Of a DNA stretch of 64,000 nucleotides, positions 1-12,035 are shown in pieces. A program made the translations under genes and the position numbers. The notes below the pieces were generated by a model. That model did not search any database and was not told the DNA's origin. It saw only the letters and a program-made list of their open reading frames with translations. Source of the stretch: Cyrtodaria siliqua (taxonomy: Eukaryota; Mollusca; Bivalvia; Adapedonta; Hiatellidae); NCBI GenBank assembly GCA_037043455.1, contig JAWPHD010003076.1:165721-229720 (forward strand), written 5' to 3'. Positions within the stretch are counted from its first letter, which is position 1. Each line of letters starts with the position of its first letter.

Positions 1-140
1 ACAGCGTAAAGGACAGTCATATTAATGCCCTTGCAATCTGAGTTATACAAGCAATATACGTAGTAACACAAAAACGAAGGACAATTCGGTAGATATTGAG
101 GAATTCAGTCAGTAAAATCTCGCACTTTATACCATAGAAA
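1..140. repeat. Copy of the FAS1 upstream region (partial, at window edge)
   Basis: Shares CTTGCAATCTGAGTTATACA, CAATATACGTAGTAAC, GGTAGATATTGA and CAGTCAGTAAAAT with 41480-41570, in the same order and orientation. In the right-hand copy this block lies about 200 bp upstream of the FAS1 start codon. Confidence 0.8.
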
Positions 141-607
141 GTGGGGTCATCCTGTTGTTGCATTTTTTCAATGGATGATACTGACTATCTGAATTTAATA
201 TAATTATTTAGACAAAACAAATGCTGATGAACTATTATAGTAAGACTAAAAATAAAAAAATAATCTGATAAAACTGAGTTAAGTATTTAGAAATATTCCG
301 AAGTATTTCTTTAGATTGATTCGCTTGTATAGGTCAAACAAATGATACCATATGAGTGGGCGGAAAATAATCGTATAAAGGTGTTCGATTCATGTAAAGA
401 AACACACGGCAATCATTGAATTGTATTAATTATGTTCATCTATAAATATCATAAGATATGAACAATATATATATATTAAAACATGTTTACATCTTTAGAG
501 AAGCAAGCAATAGGCTACTTACTCACTCCTAGCTAATTTTATGCGTCTGGAATGATTTAACGAAACCACTGTTCGCCGTGATATATTAACAAGCAGTTAT
601 ATCTATA
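141..607. other. AT-rich spacer
   Basis: No open frame, repeat or motif that I can support. Confidence 0.6.
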
Positions 608-1130
608 TTAAGGCGAGCAACGAGCGATAACATCACTAGTGTGTTGTAAGTGCACGAGCAGCTATATGTATAACAAAGCGAGCTACGAGCGATAATTCTT
701 ACTAGCGCCGCCATGGTAAGTTCACGAAATTACAGCTAGATCTAGGCGAGCAAGGAGCAGTAACTCTTACTTGTGTCGCCATGGTAAGTTCACGAGATTA
801 CATCTAGCAATCGTACAAACTCGCTCATTTCCGTAGATCATCGGAAATAATTATTTTTGAAAAAAAAAGTTGAGGCAGTTCCGATCGTACATCTAGATCT
901 AGGCAAGCAACGAGCGATAACTCTAACTACTGTCGCCATGGTAAGTTCACGAGATTACATCTAGATCAAGGCGATCTAGATCTAGATCAAGTGTAATAAA
1001 ATGGAAGGAATGTTAACGTGCAAATTCAATATGATTATGTGTGTGTATTTAAACTAAAATGACCTAATAGCTGATGAGCTTTATATATTCAATGGCACAT
1101 TGTCAATCGTCTATCCATCTCACTGTCCCG
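608..1130. repeat. GCGAGCAACGAGCGATAA repeat cluster, left copy
   Basis: Four imperfect copies (near 608, 672, 742 and 898) of a unit containing GCGAGCAACGAGCGATAAC and GTCGCCATGGTAAGTTCACG. They are followed at 1066-1130 by GATGAGCTTTATATATTCAA and TGTCAATCGTCTATCCATCT. The same unit and tail occur at 44290-44840. Confidence 0.75.
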
Positions 1131-1220
1131 TAAGCGCTTTGAAACGACTACTTCAAAAGTATATATCCAAAAATGTAAACGTTCGACGACAAGCATTTTG
1201 ATTAATGACTAAGCTAATAA

Positions 1221-2153
1221 AGGATTGCTTACTAGTAATTATAATAATAATTATAATGATAATCATGGAGAGGATTGCTTACTACTAATAATAATAATAA
1301 TTATAATGATAATCATGGAGAGGATTGCTTACTACTAATAATAATAATAATTATAATGATAATCATGGAGAGGATTGCTTACTACTAATAATAATAATTA
1401 TTATAATGATAATCATGGAGAGGATTGCTTACTACTACTAATAATAATAATTATAATGATAATCGGGGAGGATTGCTTACTACTACTACTAATAATAATT
1501 ATAATGATAATCATGGAGAGGATTGCTTACTACTACTAATAATAATAATTAAAATGATAATCGGGGAGGATTGCTTACTACTACTATTAATAATAATTAT
1601 AATGATAATCATGGAGTGGATTGCTTACTACTAATAATAATAATAATTATAATGATAATCATGGAGAGGATTGCTTACTACTACTAATAATAATAATTAT
1701 AATGATAATCGGGGAGGATTGCTTACTACTACTAATAATAATTATAATGATAATCATGGAGAGGATTGCTTACTACTACTAATAATAATAATTATAATGA
1801 TAATCGGGGAGGATTGCTTACTACTACTAATAATAATTATAATGATAATCATGGAGAGGATTGCTTACTACTACTAATAATAATAATTATAAAGATAATC
1901 ATGGAGAGGATTGCTTACTACTACTAATAATAATAATTGTAATGATAATCACGGAGAGGATTGCTTACTACTAATAATAATAATAATTATAATGATAATC
2001 GGAGAGGATTGCTTACTGCTACTAATAATAATAATTATAATGATAATCATGGAGAGGATTGCTTACTACTACTACTACTAATAATTATAATGATAATCAT
2101 GGAGAGGATTGCTTACTACTACTAATAATAATAATTGTAATGATAATCATGGA
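1221..2153. repeat. ~50-bp triplet-rich minisatellite
   Basis: About 18 copies of a unit with AGGATTGCTTACTACTAATA, an (ATA/ATT)n core and AATGATAATCATGGAG. Unit length varies between about 47 and 58 bp through gain and loss of CTA/ATA triplets. Two short plus-strand open frames inside it (1425-1634 and 1671-1877) are low-complexity products of the repeat. Confidence 0.92.
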
Positions 2154-2156
2154 GAT

Positions 2157-2360
2157 GACACCAAATGCAACGGACGCTTGTAGGAATTGACTAACACATA
2201 GATGGATGGAAACCTGAATAGTATGTCCCCTGCTTTCCGCGACAAAAATAATAAAAATCAGTGTCCTATATCACAATGAACCGATTTCAAACATCTACCA
2301 ACTATATATTTTGTTATTCAGAATGTGAATTGATTTGTTGCAAGTAATTTGACTGTCCGT
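2157..2360 (+). repeat. Dispersed repeat related to 18437-19090
   Basis: Shares CAAATGCAACGGACGCT, GATGGATGGAAAC, the TATGTCCCCTGCTTTCCGCG block, AATCAGTGTC and GTGAATTGATTT with 18437-19090, in order. Both copies follow a CTTACTACTACTA-type triplet repeat. Confidence 0.7.
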
Positions 2361-3507
2361 CACACTGTAAAACTATAATGAGGTTTTGAACCAAACCTCA
2401 CTCTTAACCTGTTGTCATCCCAATAAAACCGGAGCGTGTAAATCAAGATATCCCCGCCTGGTTATATTCTCTAACAAACAATGCTGCATTATTATGCAAT
2501 ATAGGTATAACATAACACATATATGATCATGCATATCAATATAAAAAAGCATAGAAAGGCACAAAGCAAGTATTCAATGACTTGGAAGTATCCAGAGCAA
2601 AAAGAGAACTAACCCTGCAATCATGAGTGTGATTTCGGGGACCAGTAGACTACTAGTTTACTGCGTACCGGGAACCAGTCTACTTGGTCCTAGGTTGACC
2701 TGAAAAATAAATTGGAAACCGATTACCAAAGGTGGGTTGCTGAACTACAAGAGAACAAACCGTTAAGGGTACGACAAGTTAAGAGTTTACTTAAGATCGC
2801 AATTTACATAAAACCACTTACCGGAGAACCGGAGTTCCTATACAAACCGAGGCCAGTAGTTCCGGTTGGAGAGTATGGTTTGTATAATCAACGTGCCTAA
2901 CCTGCGTGTTCTGTTTTCAACATCAGATTGACTTGATCGACAATGTTGCAATTTAGGTGGAATTAGCTTAAGGTTTTCGAAAGGGATATTGTATAAATGT
3001 TGGTGCATTTGCTAACGGGAATCAGTATGTATAATCTATGGAAACACATGTAACGTGTTTTCCGATGTTTGCACAAGAGGCATCAGGGCATGTTGTCACA
3101 GAAGTCGTGGAACGTAATCAACTGTGCCATCATGGTTAAAAATTGAAGGCAAATGAGGGTACTTTAAGTTAAGTTAAGTATCGGGATCTGGGGACAAGGG
3201 GTCACAGGTGAAAAACAATAGGACAGCATCAAAACAGTGTAATCGTTGGTATTAAAATGAAGGTCTTTGATGGTACGTAAAGTTGTATTGGTTTCAATCT
3301 TTTTTGAGATCCCTAGGAACCCAGGTGCACATGTCAAAAATGTCAGCAAATAGCACCATCCTCCTAACAACCGAATACTTGCCAGGACCATGTCTTACCT
3401 AATACTCTGTTTGTATTTGCTGCCCGCGTTTTGACGAACCGCTTGGTGTCGCTTATGACCGTTTATCTGACACTCATATTCGCACAAAACTAGTGGAATA
3501 TTATTAG
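2361..3507. other. Unannotated spacer
   Basis: Contains a 62-codon plus-strand open frame at 2712-2900 of slightly higher GC. It matches no family I recognise and is not flanked by convincing splice or start signals. Nothing else is supported. Confidence 0.5.
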
Positions 3508-3647
3508 TTATTAGGATTCTTGACAGGGGACATGGGCTCACATTCCCTGCCTGGAAATTATATTCACCCGAGCCGTTAGGCGAGGGGGAATATATATTTC
3601 CAGGCAGGGAATGTGAGCCCATGTTCCCTGTCAAGAATCCTAATAAC
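3508..3647. repeat. 140-bp near-perfect palindrome
   Basis: The left arm begins GTTATTAGGATTCTTGACAG and the right arm ends with its reverse complement. The arms are about 58 bp with few mismatches and the loop is about 22 bp. A shorter hairpin with the same GACATGGGCTCA core occurs at about 4041-4062. Confidence 0.85.
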
Positions 3648-5021
3648 GAATTTGTCATACTTCAAAGTTGTAACCATTTATTCAAGAAAAAAAAAGCCAA
3701 ACACACGATTTCATTTTTATTGCGCCAATTTTTCCGTAACGTGCCTCAAACTAGACGTTGTTTACTTTCGTGACGTCATCGCTCTAACGTCGTTAAAATT
3801 AGCGGATTTTTTAATAAAATAAACGTATTTTGTCACTATGTTAATGTTTTATTATATGTAAAATTGCCAAAAAAATACTCTTACGATTATTTCAGACTTT
3901 TACACATAGTGAAAAGCGCAGAAAAGCGATAGGAAGGAAACAATCGGCGGTTTTTAAAACGAATCGGCAACGTTATCGTCGCCATTTTGTTTTTGTGTAT
4001 TTGAGTAATGGGGTTCGTCCTATGTTCACGTCTCGAGACGTAGACATGGGCTCATGTCTACGGCGCATTGACCAATGAAATCCTGAGAATTTTCTTTGCA
4101 GTATGACAATAATACTGTGTACTGAATTAAAATCATAGTTTTAAGTGGGAATTGACCTATAAGAAAATTTAAGGCTACGCATATGAACTATATGTATTTG
4201 TAAATTTGAAGATATTTGCGATTTGAATCTGAATTTTGTTTTGCCGTTATTTAAACATGTTTTTAATCATAACGTCATAAATATGGCTATGTTTGACGTT
4301 TTTCATAAAAGTCCCGTTGTACCCAGTTTTCAAAGTTGTTGACATATTTAGAGTGTTAGGCTAGTCATATGTAATTACTTTTTATATCAAACTGTTCGTC
4401 TTGATAAGACCTTTCAACTGATATATAAATTATTTCATTTACAATAAGACCGATTTTTTACCGTGTAATTTTAAGCCTTTTATCTTTTAAACGACTTTAT
4501 AAAAAACTGCACAATTTTAATATGTTTTAGAGAATTTAATTTCCTATCCGAATATAAAATAAAATTTGCTAGTCATCGGAATATTTTTTTCAGTATTCTT
4601 GTTTTATTAACCATAATACCCTTACGAAGAAGGCGTCTCTGTCGACGTCGCGTCGTAAATATAATATGTGTACGACTAACGACGTTGACGCAAACATTGG
4701 AAACAAACACTGGTACCCTAAATGAAAATGATAAATACTGCTCCGTATTTTCTACTTCTTTTTCCGTCCGTTTTTTTTCTCTTCTTTTCTGGAGTTTATG
4801 TGAAAACTCTAAATTTATTTATTTTCATGCATCATGTCTAATTCGCTCGAATCTCAAATTACCGCAATAACTATGGTCATGTATTTGGTATACCTCTAGG
4901 ATAAAACAATAAGTTCAAGTTCATTTAAAAGTGTGTTTAATGTATATACAATTACCAGGCAGCCGTCAATCATGCTAAATACCATAAGATATATGTGTTG
5001 TTATTAAACATGTAAACTTTT

Positions 5022-5243
5022 TTTATCCTACTCTGTATCATTACAGCGTATGTTTTCATGAACTGTTTATCCTACTCTGTATCATTACAGCGTATGTTTT
5101 CATGAACTGTTTATCCTACTCTGTATCATTACAGCGTATGTTTTCATGAACTGTTTATCCTACTCTGTATCATTACAGCGTATGTTTTCATGAACTGTTT
5201 ATCCTACTCTGTATCATTACAGCGTATGTTTTCATGAACTGTT
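5022..5243. repeat. 44-bp tandem repeat, five copies
   Basis: Unit starts TTTATCCTACTCTGTATCAT and recurs at 5022, 5066, 5110, 5154 and 5198. The copies are virtually identical, which implies recent expansion. Confidence 0.95.
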
Positions 5244-5692
5244 TGTCCGCTTTCTCATAATTAGAGACTTCTAATCGTTTGATTATTTATCAAAGCTTTT
5301 TTTAATAAAAAGTGTAGTGTCAGTCACACAACAAATAAAGGATAATGTATTACAGTGTATAACATAGTACTATACTTCACATTTCGTTTACGATACACAG
5401 AATGCTTTGCTTATTATGCTTTTTGCTAACTGAAACAAAATTAAAATAAGCAGACGCTGCTTTATCAGAGGAACTGGAATTCATGTGTATACTCATTACA
5501 AAGAGTACATGATAATAACGTTTTAATGGGACACAAGACAATTTACAATAATTATTTTCACCTCGATTTATCAATTCAGTATCAGTTTGACGTTATATCT
5601 GCTGGCATATATTAATATAATACAATTTGGAGTTTTCATTATTTCTTCGTTATTCAACCGCAGCCTAAAAATATTATCGCTATCCTATAATC

Positions 5693-5894
5693 TACGGTGT
5701 CCTGTTAGGGCCATGTTACCATCGCATCTTACCATCGATGGTAAGATGTGATGGTCGATGGTAAGATGCGATGGTCGATGGTCCATCGCATCTTACCATC
5801 GACCATCGCATCTTACCATCGCATCTTACCATCGATCTAGGTCGATGCTCGATGGTAAGGTGCGATGGTAAGTTGGCCCTAACAGGACACCGTA
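5693..5894. mobile_element. 202-bp foldback MITE with 6-bp target-site duplication
   Basis: Perfect 21-bp terminal inverted repeats, TACGGTGTCCTGTTAGGGCC(A), at 5693-5713 and 5874-5894. The interior is built of CCATCGCATCTTA and TAAGATGCGATGG words in both orientations, so it folds into nested hairpins. It is flanked by ATAATC at 5687-5692 and 5895-5900. Confidence 0.9.
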
Positions 5895-7439
5895 ATAATC
5901 AGCAATTAGTAGTAAAAAAAAACTATTTACTTTGACATGAACTAATCAATAATTATTTATAATGATTTGCAGATATGCAGGTTATGTAGAAAAACTAACG
6001 GGATGCCACGAGTTTAAAACATCAAAATTGCCGAGTGTCCCTTTAAGTTATAAATTAAGCATTTTTTAACACAAATTCACATTAATGTACAACATTAAGA
6101 GTTTGGAAACGAGTTATCATCCAATAAAACATTGTACAAACACACAACAATAAACCAGATCAGGCTTTTGTTTAAGAGCCGTTATGTCGTCAATATTTGT
6201 TGAATAGAGAAAACAATTACAGTCTGTTTCACATCGATCTAATGTTTCTTCCAGCTGAAACTGGAATTCCATATGCTGACCTGGTGTTGCTGTGGTGTTG
6301 TTACTCAGATGTTAAGAGTTATTATCTTTTCATCCGCAGTCGCCTTGAGACAAGTTTTTTCGATAAATGGACCAATATGTCTTTCCTGTTTTTTAATAGT
6401 CTTAAAGCTAATGGCTGGTATGCCATAAATGCACTTATGCAATTTAAATGCATACTTTAATTATATTCTGCTTTCATATTATGCATGCGTATATAATGTA
6501 TAAATACTATTTGTATTACTCATATTAGTATTATATTGTAATGCATGTGTTATACTCTTGTTGACATCTTTGAAACAATACATGGATTGGATAGGCGAAA
6601 CCGCTAGCTTTTGAAAAATCACGAACAACTCATTACTGTCTGTTTTCACGTACATATATTTAATCACATATATGTATTATAAGTTATATTGACGAATTGC
6701 TAAAAACCTTCAGCAATTTATATTGAGTAACATGTACAGTCCATCTAGACTGTAACTATAAATAATAAACGAAGAGGTAATTATCACAAAATAATTGTTA
6801 ATACATCACCAACATGTACAATGTACCTTTAATACAAATACCGTCGACGTCGACGTTATTTTCATGACGCGACGTCTTTTTCGAAGGGTATTATGGTTAA
6901 TAAAACAAGAATACTGAAAAAAATATTCCGATGACTAGCAAATTTTATTTTATACACCGATAGGAAATTAAATTCCTTGAAACATATTGAAATTGTGCAT
7001 TTTTTTATGAAGCCGTTTAAAAGATAAAAGGCTTTAACTTTGTTTTTTCTTAAAATTTCACGGTAAAAAATCGGTGAAAGGAAAAGGAAATTATATAAAT
7101 ATTATTTTATGTCTTATTGTAAATGAAATAATTTATATATCAATTGAAAGGTCTCATCGAGACGAACAGTTTGATATATATTACATGTAACTAGCCTAAC
7201 ACTCAAAAAATGTCAAAAACTTTGAAAACTGGGTACAACGGGACTTTTATGAAAAACGTCAAACATAGCCATATCAGAGACGTTATTATTAAAAACATGT
7301 TTAAATAACGGCAAAACAAAATTCAGATTCAAATCGCAACTATCTTCAAATTTACAAATAGATATAGTTCATATGCGTAGCCTTAAATTTTCGAATAGGT
7401 CAATTCCCCCTTAAAAGCAGTCAAGATATTTGATGAACG

Positions 7440-9340
7440 CCGAGGTATTTGGTTATTAATACAGAGTTGCGTTTCTTTTTCCCTGTAGTATATAATACCA
7501 AAAGAAAGCCTAGAAGGCCACAGAGCAAGTACTTAATGACTTGGGAGCTGTTTGTAAGATAAAGCTGCCGAGAATGCGCTCTTTAATCTACTTTGATTTA
7601 TGTCGTCATGTCGTCATTTTAGAAGAGAGAATACAAACAAGAACATCTTCTTGTAGATACCTTTCTCCTCTGCTGATATAGAAAATTGCAAATAAATTCG
7701 GAGAACAGTAATTTTTTTCCTCACCAAATTAACTAACACGACCGTCCGACTCAAGGAAGGTAAAATTCGTTTACATTTAGAAACTCGAGAAATGAAATAA
7801 TTGTATTATGTAAATAGATAAATTTAAACTGTAGTCAATCAGAAAAAAGTACTTTTTTCACCAAATTAACTAAAAACACCGTAATCGCTAAAAATATACC
7901 AGATCTGCGTTCCAATTTAAAGTTAATCGGGAAGGTGTATTAAAATTATGGAAACAGGAATGTTTGGATCAGAAAAACCTAAGTTCAGCTTGTTCATTGT
8001 TTGTTGGAGCATTAAAGTAGTATGTTCATAGCATGTTGGAAGAATATCATTAGGCTTTTCCCACCTCATTCCTGCCCCACTCCCTTAACCCCTTCCCCGA
8101 CCCAAACTCCCCCCCCCCCACCCCTACCACCACCCCACCCCCTCCATCTGCCACAAAGATTAAGTTGTACATTACGAAAAACGTATTTTTTTTAAAGAAA
8201 ATGTATTTGTTTCGGCAAATTAAAAGCGAGAATTAAAGGAATAACATGTTCGTGTAGATACGTCTCTCTTCTATCGATTAGTACAACTTCAATAAAGTTG
8301 GTGAGATGTACTCTTTGTTTCACCAAATTAGCTGGCATGGCCATCCGACTCTAAGACGGAAACATGCATTTATATTAAGAAATGTAATCGGGTACACAAG
8401 CAATGAAATAATTGATTTAAAATTAAGGTCCAAGCAGTTCAGACTAAACAAATTATGCAGTCATGCTCTGGGTTTATGTTAGAGCGTCCACTTTCCTATG
8501 TAATGAACAAAATAGGTACGTACGCCAGTAAAATAAATCATAATGGCGGCAATATACGTCGCGGAGTTAATTTTCTGAATACGAAAAAATAGCGAAAAAC
8601 TGAAATTTTAACAGCGAGAATGCATTTTTTGTTCTAAAAATGTTCAATGAAGTGTTTATTATTTAAAAAAAAAAGGAAAAAAGTCTATCAGAAAGAAGAA
8701 GTATGATTTTTTCACAAAATTAACTAAAAACACCATAATAGCTGAAATATGCCGGATCAGCGTTCCAAATTACTGTTCATTTATATTAAAAAAATAAAAT
8801 AAAATTACGAAATAATATTTAAGATATAAACTATTTTAAAATTGTTCAGTATTTGTTATATTACTGAATTAATGTGTTCACAGCATTTCTGGTGGAAACC
8901 ATTACGCTAGTATACCCCCATCCCATACATTACATTTATTATGTATCGAAATAAACAAGTTCAAGAAAAAACGCAGAAAAAAACTTATGTTTTTGCCAAA
9001 TTAACTAACCAGCGTCATCGTCAGTCTCAAAGACTGCAAAAAATCACATACATTTGAAACGGGAACACGAGAACTCATATAACTACATGTATATTATATA
9101 TGAATAGAATGTATTTGCCAGTGCATTCCAGACTATGTGTATGATCTAAGCATGGACTGCATTAATGCCAGTGTGTCTTGTTTTTGACAAATAAAATTGC
9201 AACTGTGCGTCAGTAAATAGAAATTAACATTGCGGTAATACGAGTTTCGGAGTTCATTTACTCAAACAGAAAAAAAGCGTGAACAACTAATATAAGTTTA
9301 ACAGGCAGAAAGTTTTATTCTTTTAAATGTTCATCTAAAA
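7440..9340. repeat. Degenerate ~0.6-0.85 kb tandem repeats
   Basis: Two word types recur. Type A (CACCAAATTAACTAAC, then a CCGTCCGACTC-like string and GAAACATGCATTT-like string) occurs near 7725, 8320 and 8995. Type B (AATTAACTAAAAACACC, then CCGGATCAGCGTTCCAA) occurs near 7865 and 8715. A GTAGATAC-TCTCT block precedes type A at 7661 and 8256. The copies are old and diverged. A C-rich tract lies at about 8101-8145. No coding sequence was seen. Confidence 0.6.
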
Positions 9341-10009
9341 CTAATGGAGGGTTAGTTAACGCAAGGTTAGTGTGTATCCCTTTAACCAAGTAAATACTCG
9401 ACTGACGAGTAACAGACACACAATATAGTGTATTACGTGTGTAAATGTGCGGATCTGTAATCGTTATTTAAATATTGAAATGTGTGTACTCATAACTATA
9501 GGGCATATACAGTTAACACTAAATATTTTCCCATCGATTTGTTTTTGTTTATCTTAATGATGGTTGCATATATTTTCTCCCAGAACGCACAGTCATGCTA
9601 GTATATTAACAGTACTAACGAATATACACATATGAGTCGCACATCCCCCACCCCTGCCTGCTAAAAATCTAAAACATTTTGAGCCCCACCACCAACTAAT
9701 CTCAGATCATGTATCCGCCTCTGACATTATATTGTGTCAACATCTAGGCCGACCATAACAAATGTTGACTTAATTGCCGTTTTCCTTTCTGCCTCGAAAG
9801 CGGGCACTAGCAGAATACTCACATGCAGAATGGTAGGAACCAATCAAATGTTATTCCGTAGTAGTTTCGCATACTATTTTTGAAATATGTTAACATAATA
9901 CGGTTTAAACAAAGTGTGCCTTATATGAATCTTGAACCATAAACCTGCAGGTCAGTAGATAAACAGGAGACAACTTTCTAACCATATGATCTGCAATCTG
10001 ATTGACTCA
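9341..10009. other. AT-rich spacer
   Basis: Only the half-copy of the TIR element of 21.5 kb (about 9828-9895) was recognised. Confidence 0.5.
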
Positions 10010-10262
10010 AGAGGCGTCCTTAGCCAAGTGTTTAGAGCCTCTGACTTGAAATCACTTGCCTCTCACCGCTGTGGATTCGATTCCTCTATGTGAGGAATCT
10101 ATCCAGCTGACTTGCGGGACGTCGGCGGTTCTATCCAAGTGCCTGACCGTGCACGAACATTTCCCGGAGGGGCACCTGTGGCCTTCCGCCACCAATGGAA
10201 GCTTGAAAGTCGCCATATGACCTTAGCTGTTGGTACGACTATCAAATCCAATTCAATTCAAC
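10010..10262 (+). mobile_element. tRNA-derived SINE
   Basis: Starts with an A-box-like region (GTCCTTAGCCAAGTGTTTAG) and has a B box (GGATTCGATTCC) at about 10072. The body is GC-richer than its surroundings, and the 3' end is AT-rich (AATCCAATTCAATTCAA). No clean target-site duplication was found, so the limits are approximate. Confidence 0.75.
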
Positions 10263-10565
10263 TAATTGGCTCCTAACATTCTGCATGTCAGCGATCTCCT
10301 GACTAAAATGTGTATGTTTTTAAAACGTACAAAAAGTAATGAGAATTTCCTTTTTTTTTCTAAAATTTGCTTTTATAATCTGGAATTTGTATTAAGAAAT
10401 GTTTTCAACAGTTGAAAACGACTATATTCTGTGAATGCAGCAGGGAAAATTTAACTGTCTATTTTCATCAAATAACATTCGTTATTTGTGTGTGTTGTTG
10501 TTTTTTAAAACACCTTTTTTTAATTTATTAATTTTGAAGAAAAACATGTTTGATCGGAATATATT

Positions 10566-10665
10566 TCTGCACACTGTTGAATCCAGGAAACAAGTGGTTT
10601 GGTTCACAGCCGGCAGTATAGATGAACCAAACCACCGGTTTTACTGGATTCAGTATTGTGTAAGA
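10566..10665. repeat. Inverted repeat hairpin, ~42-bp arms
   Basis: TGTTGAATCCAG...GTGGTTTGGTTCA faces TGAACCAAACCAC...CTGGATTCAGTA across a 16-bp loop. No flanking duplication was identified. Confidence 0.8.
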
Positions 10666-10800
10666 AATATGTACTGACGGTCAATGAAAACGCACCACTG
10701 TCTCCATATGTTTATACTGCTAGATTATTCGCAAACCATTTAGAATAAAACTACTGAACCAATATTTTCTATTTTTAATTATTGAATCATACCAATACCA

Positions 10801-11128
10801 AGGGGCTGGCGTGGCGCAGTCGGATGGCGCGGCGGATTTGTAACCGGAGGCCCCGGGTTCAATCCTCCGTGGTGCCACTGAGTTCCGTCGGTGTGTTCTT
10901 GGGCAAGACACTTTACCTTAGCCTTTTCCGTCGGATGGGGACGTAAACCGGGCGGTCCCGTGTATCGGTCTATCCTCCGAGCACGTTAAAGAACCATAGG
11001 AATATATTCGATAATAAGAGTAGGGCAGGTTCCCGGATTCCTATGTATCAAGCCCCTCTCTCTGGGGCGGCTCTAAATAACCTATACTGTGTTGATGAGC
11101 CGTTAAACAACATTCAATTCAATTCAAT
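10801..11128 (+). mobile_element. tRNA-derived SINE with 14-bp target-site duplication
   Basis: A box TGGCGCAGTCGGATGG and B box GGTTCAATCC in the first 80 bp, then a body with GTTCTTGGGCAAGACACTTT and a tail GAGCCGTTAAACAAC plus repeated ATTCA. The duplication TCATACCAATACCA at 10787-10800 and 11129-11142 sets the ends exactly. The 3' tail is shared with the minus-strand SINE at 12.5-12.8 kb. Confidence 0.92.
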
Positions 11129-11142
11129 TCATACCAATACCA

Positions 11143-12035
11143 TACTTATCTTTCATGTTTATTGGTAGGCTTTTATGACAATAAGTTCCGCAGTTATTTC
11201 CTTTGCCATTTAACATTGTTTGCTATGAAAAATCATAAAAATAAAACTGTTCCACTAAATTTCAAGCTCATTAATCTTTCTCGGAATTAATTCCAATTGG
11301 TTTTACTGGCCTATTTATTGTTTGAAGTCTGACAGTATTAGTTTTTGAGAAAATGATTTCTTTGTACGATGTAACTGAAGAAAGCCGAAATGCACGCGAA
11401 TATCATGACACCAATATGGAATGCACTAAATCCAGATATGCACGTAACAAGTGGTAAATGTCGACTCATTATATGCATTATATCATACCTTTTTCCAAAA
11501 TACCTCAACTTCAAACTTTTAAAAGGATTTTGTTTTGGTGCTTTTTCATTGGCCGTGAGTATGTTGCAACAAAATTGTATAACATTGTAATATTTATAAA
11601 CCAGCATCAACAATAATCAACTGGAGTGGGTGTTTTCAGAAGAAAAACAGACGTCTCTCCCCCTAGCCCTCCCCTTGCACAACCTTGTTAAGATGTGTTT
11701 GGTGTTGGATATGATACGTTTTTGTCATCCGGGACCTCGACCGTTGACCTAAAAATCAAAACGTTCATCCTCTTTCCACTGGATGTCACCGATGAAGTGT
11801 CATGATATTTGCTTTAGGGTTAGAGAAATAACGGTGTGGGCAAAAACGTTTCATTTTCCTGTCATGGTAGCTTCACAATCAGATATGCACAACTGATGCT
11901 TCGTACAAAGTTTCGTCAAATGCCAACACGTAGCGCAGACAAGATGTGTTATGAACAGACGGGTGGATGGAAAGGTCAAAAACAATCAGTCTCACCTACC
12001 ACTTTGTGGTGCAAGACATAACAATAAAGACAATA
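11143..12035. other. Spacer without supported features
   Basis: Short open frames on both strands at 11338-11613 overlap each other and show no family resemblance. I see nothing else. Confidence 0.5.

Larger units (their letters stand above)
4138..7422. mobile_element. 3.3-kb element with ~530-bp inverted terminal regions
   Basis: 4138-4670 reappears reverse-complemented at 6840-7422: GGGAATTGACCTAT, AAATTTAAGGCTACGCATAT, GGGTACAACGGGACTTTTAT, ACTAGCAAATTTTATTTTAT and GGGTATTATGGTTAATAAAA are examples. The arms are clearly homologous but diverged. The 2.2-kb interior has no coding sequence and holds a 44-bp tandem array and a 202-bp foldback element. It could be a non-autonomous DNA transposon with long TIRs, or two copies of one element in opposite orientation. 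No target-site duplication was identified. Confidence 0.75.

Noticed and set aside
1425..1877. Asn/Leu/Ile-rich short open frames
   Set aside because: Low-complexity translation of the triplet minisatellite.
2712..2900. 62-codon open frame of slightly higher GC
   Set aside because: No start context, splice signals, neighbours or family resemblance that would support a gene.
11338..11613. Overlapping plus and minus open frames
   Set aside because: Mutually overlapping, short and without family resemblance.
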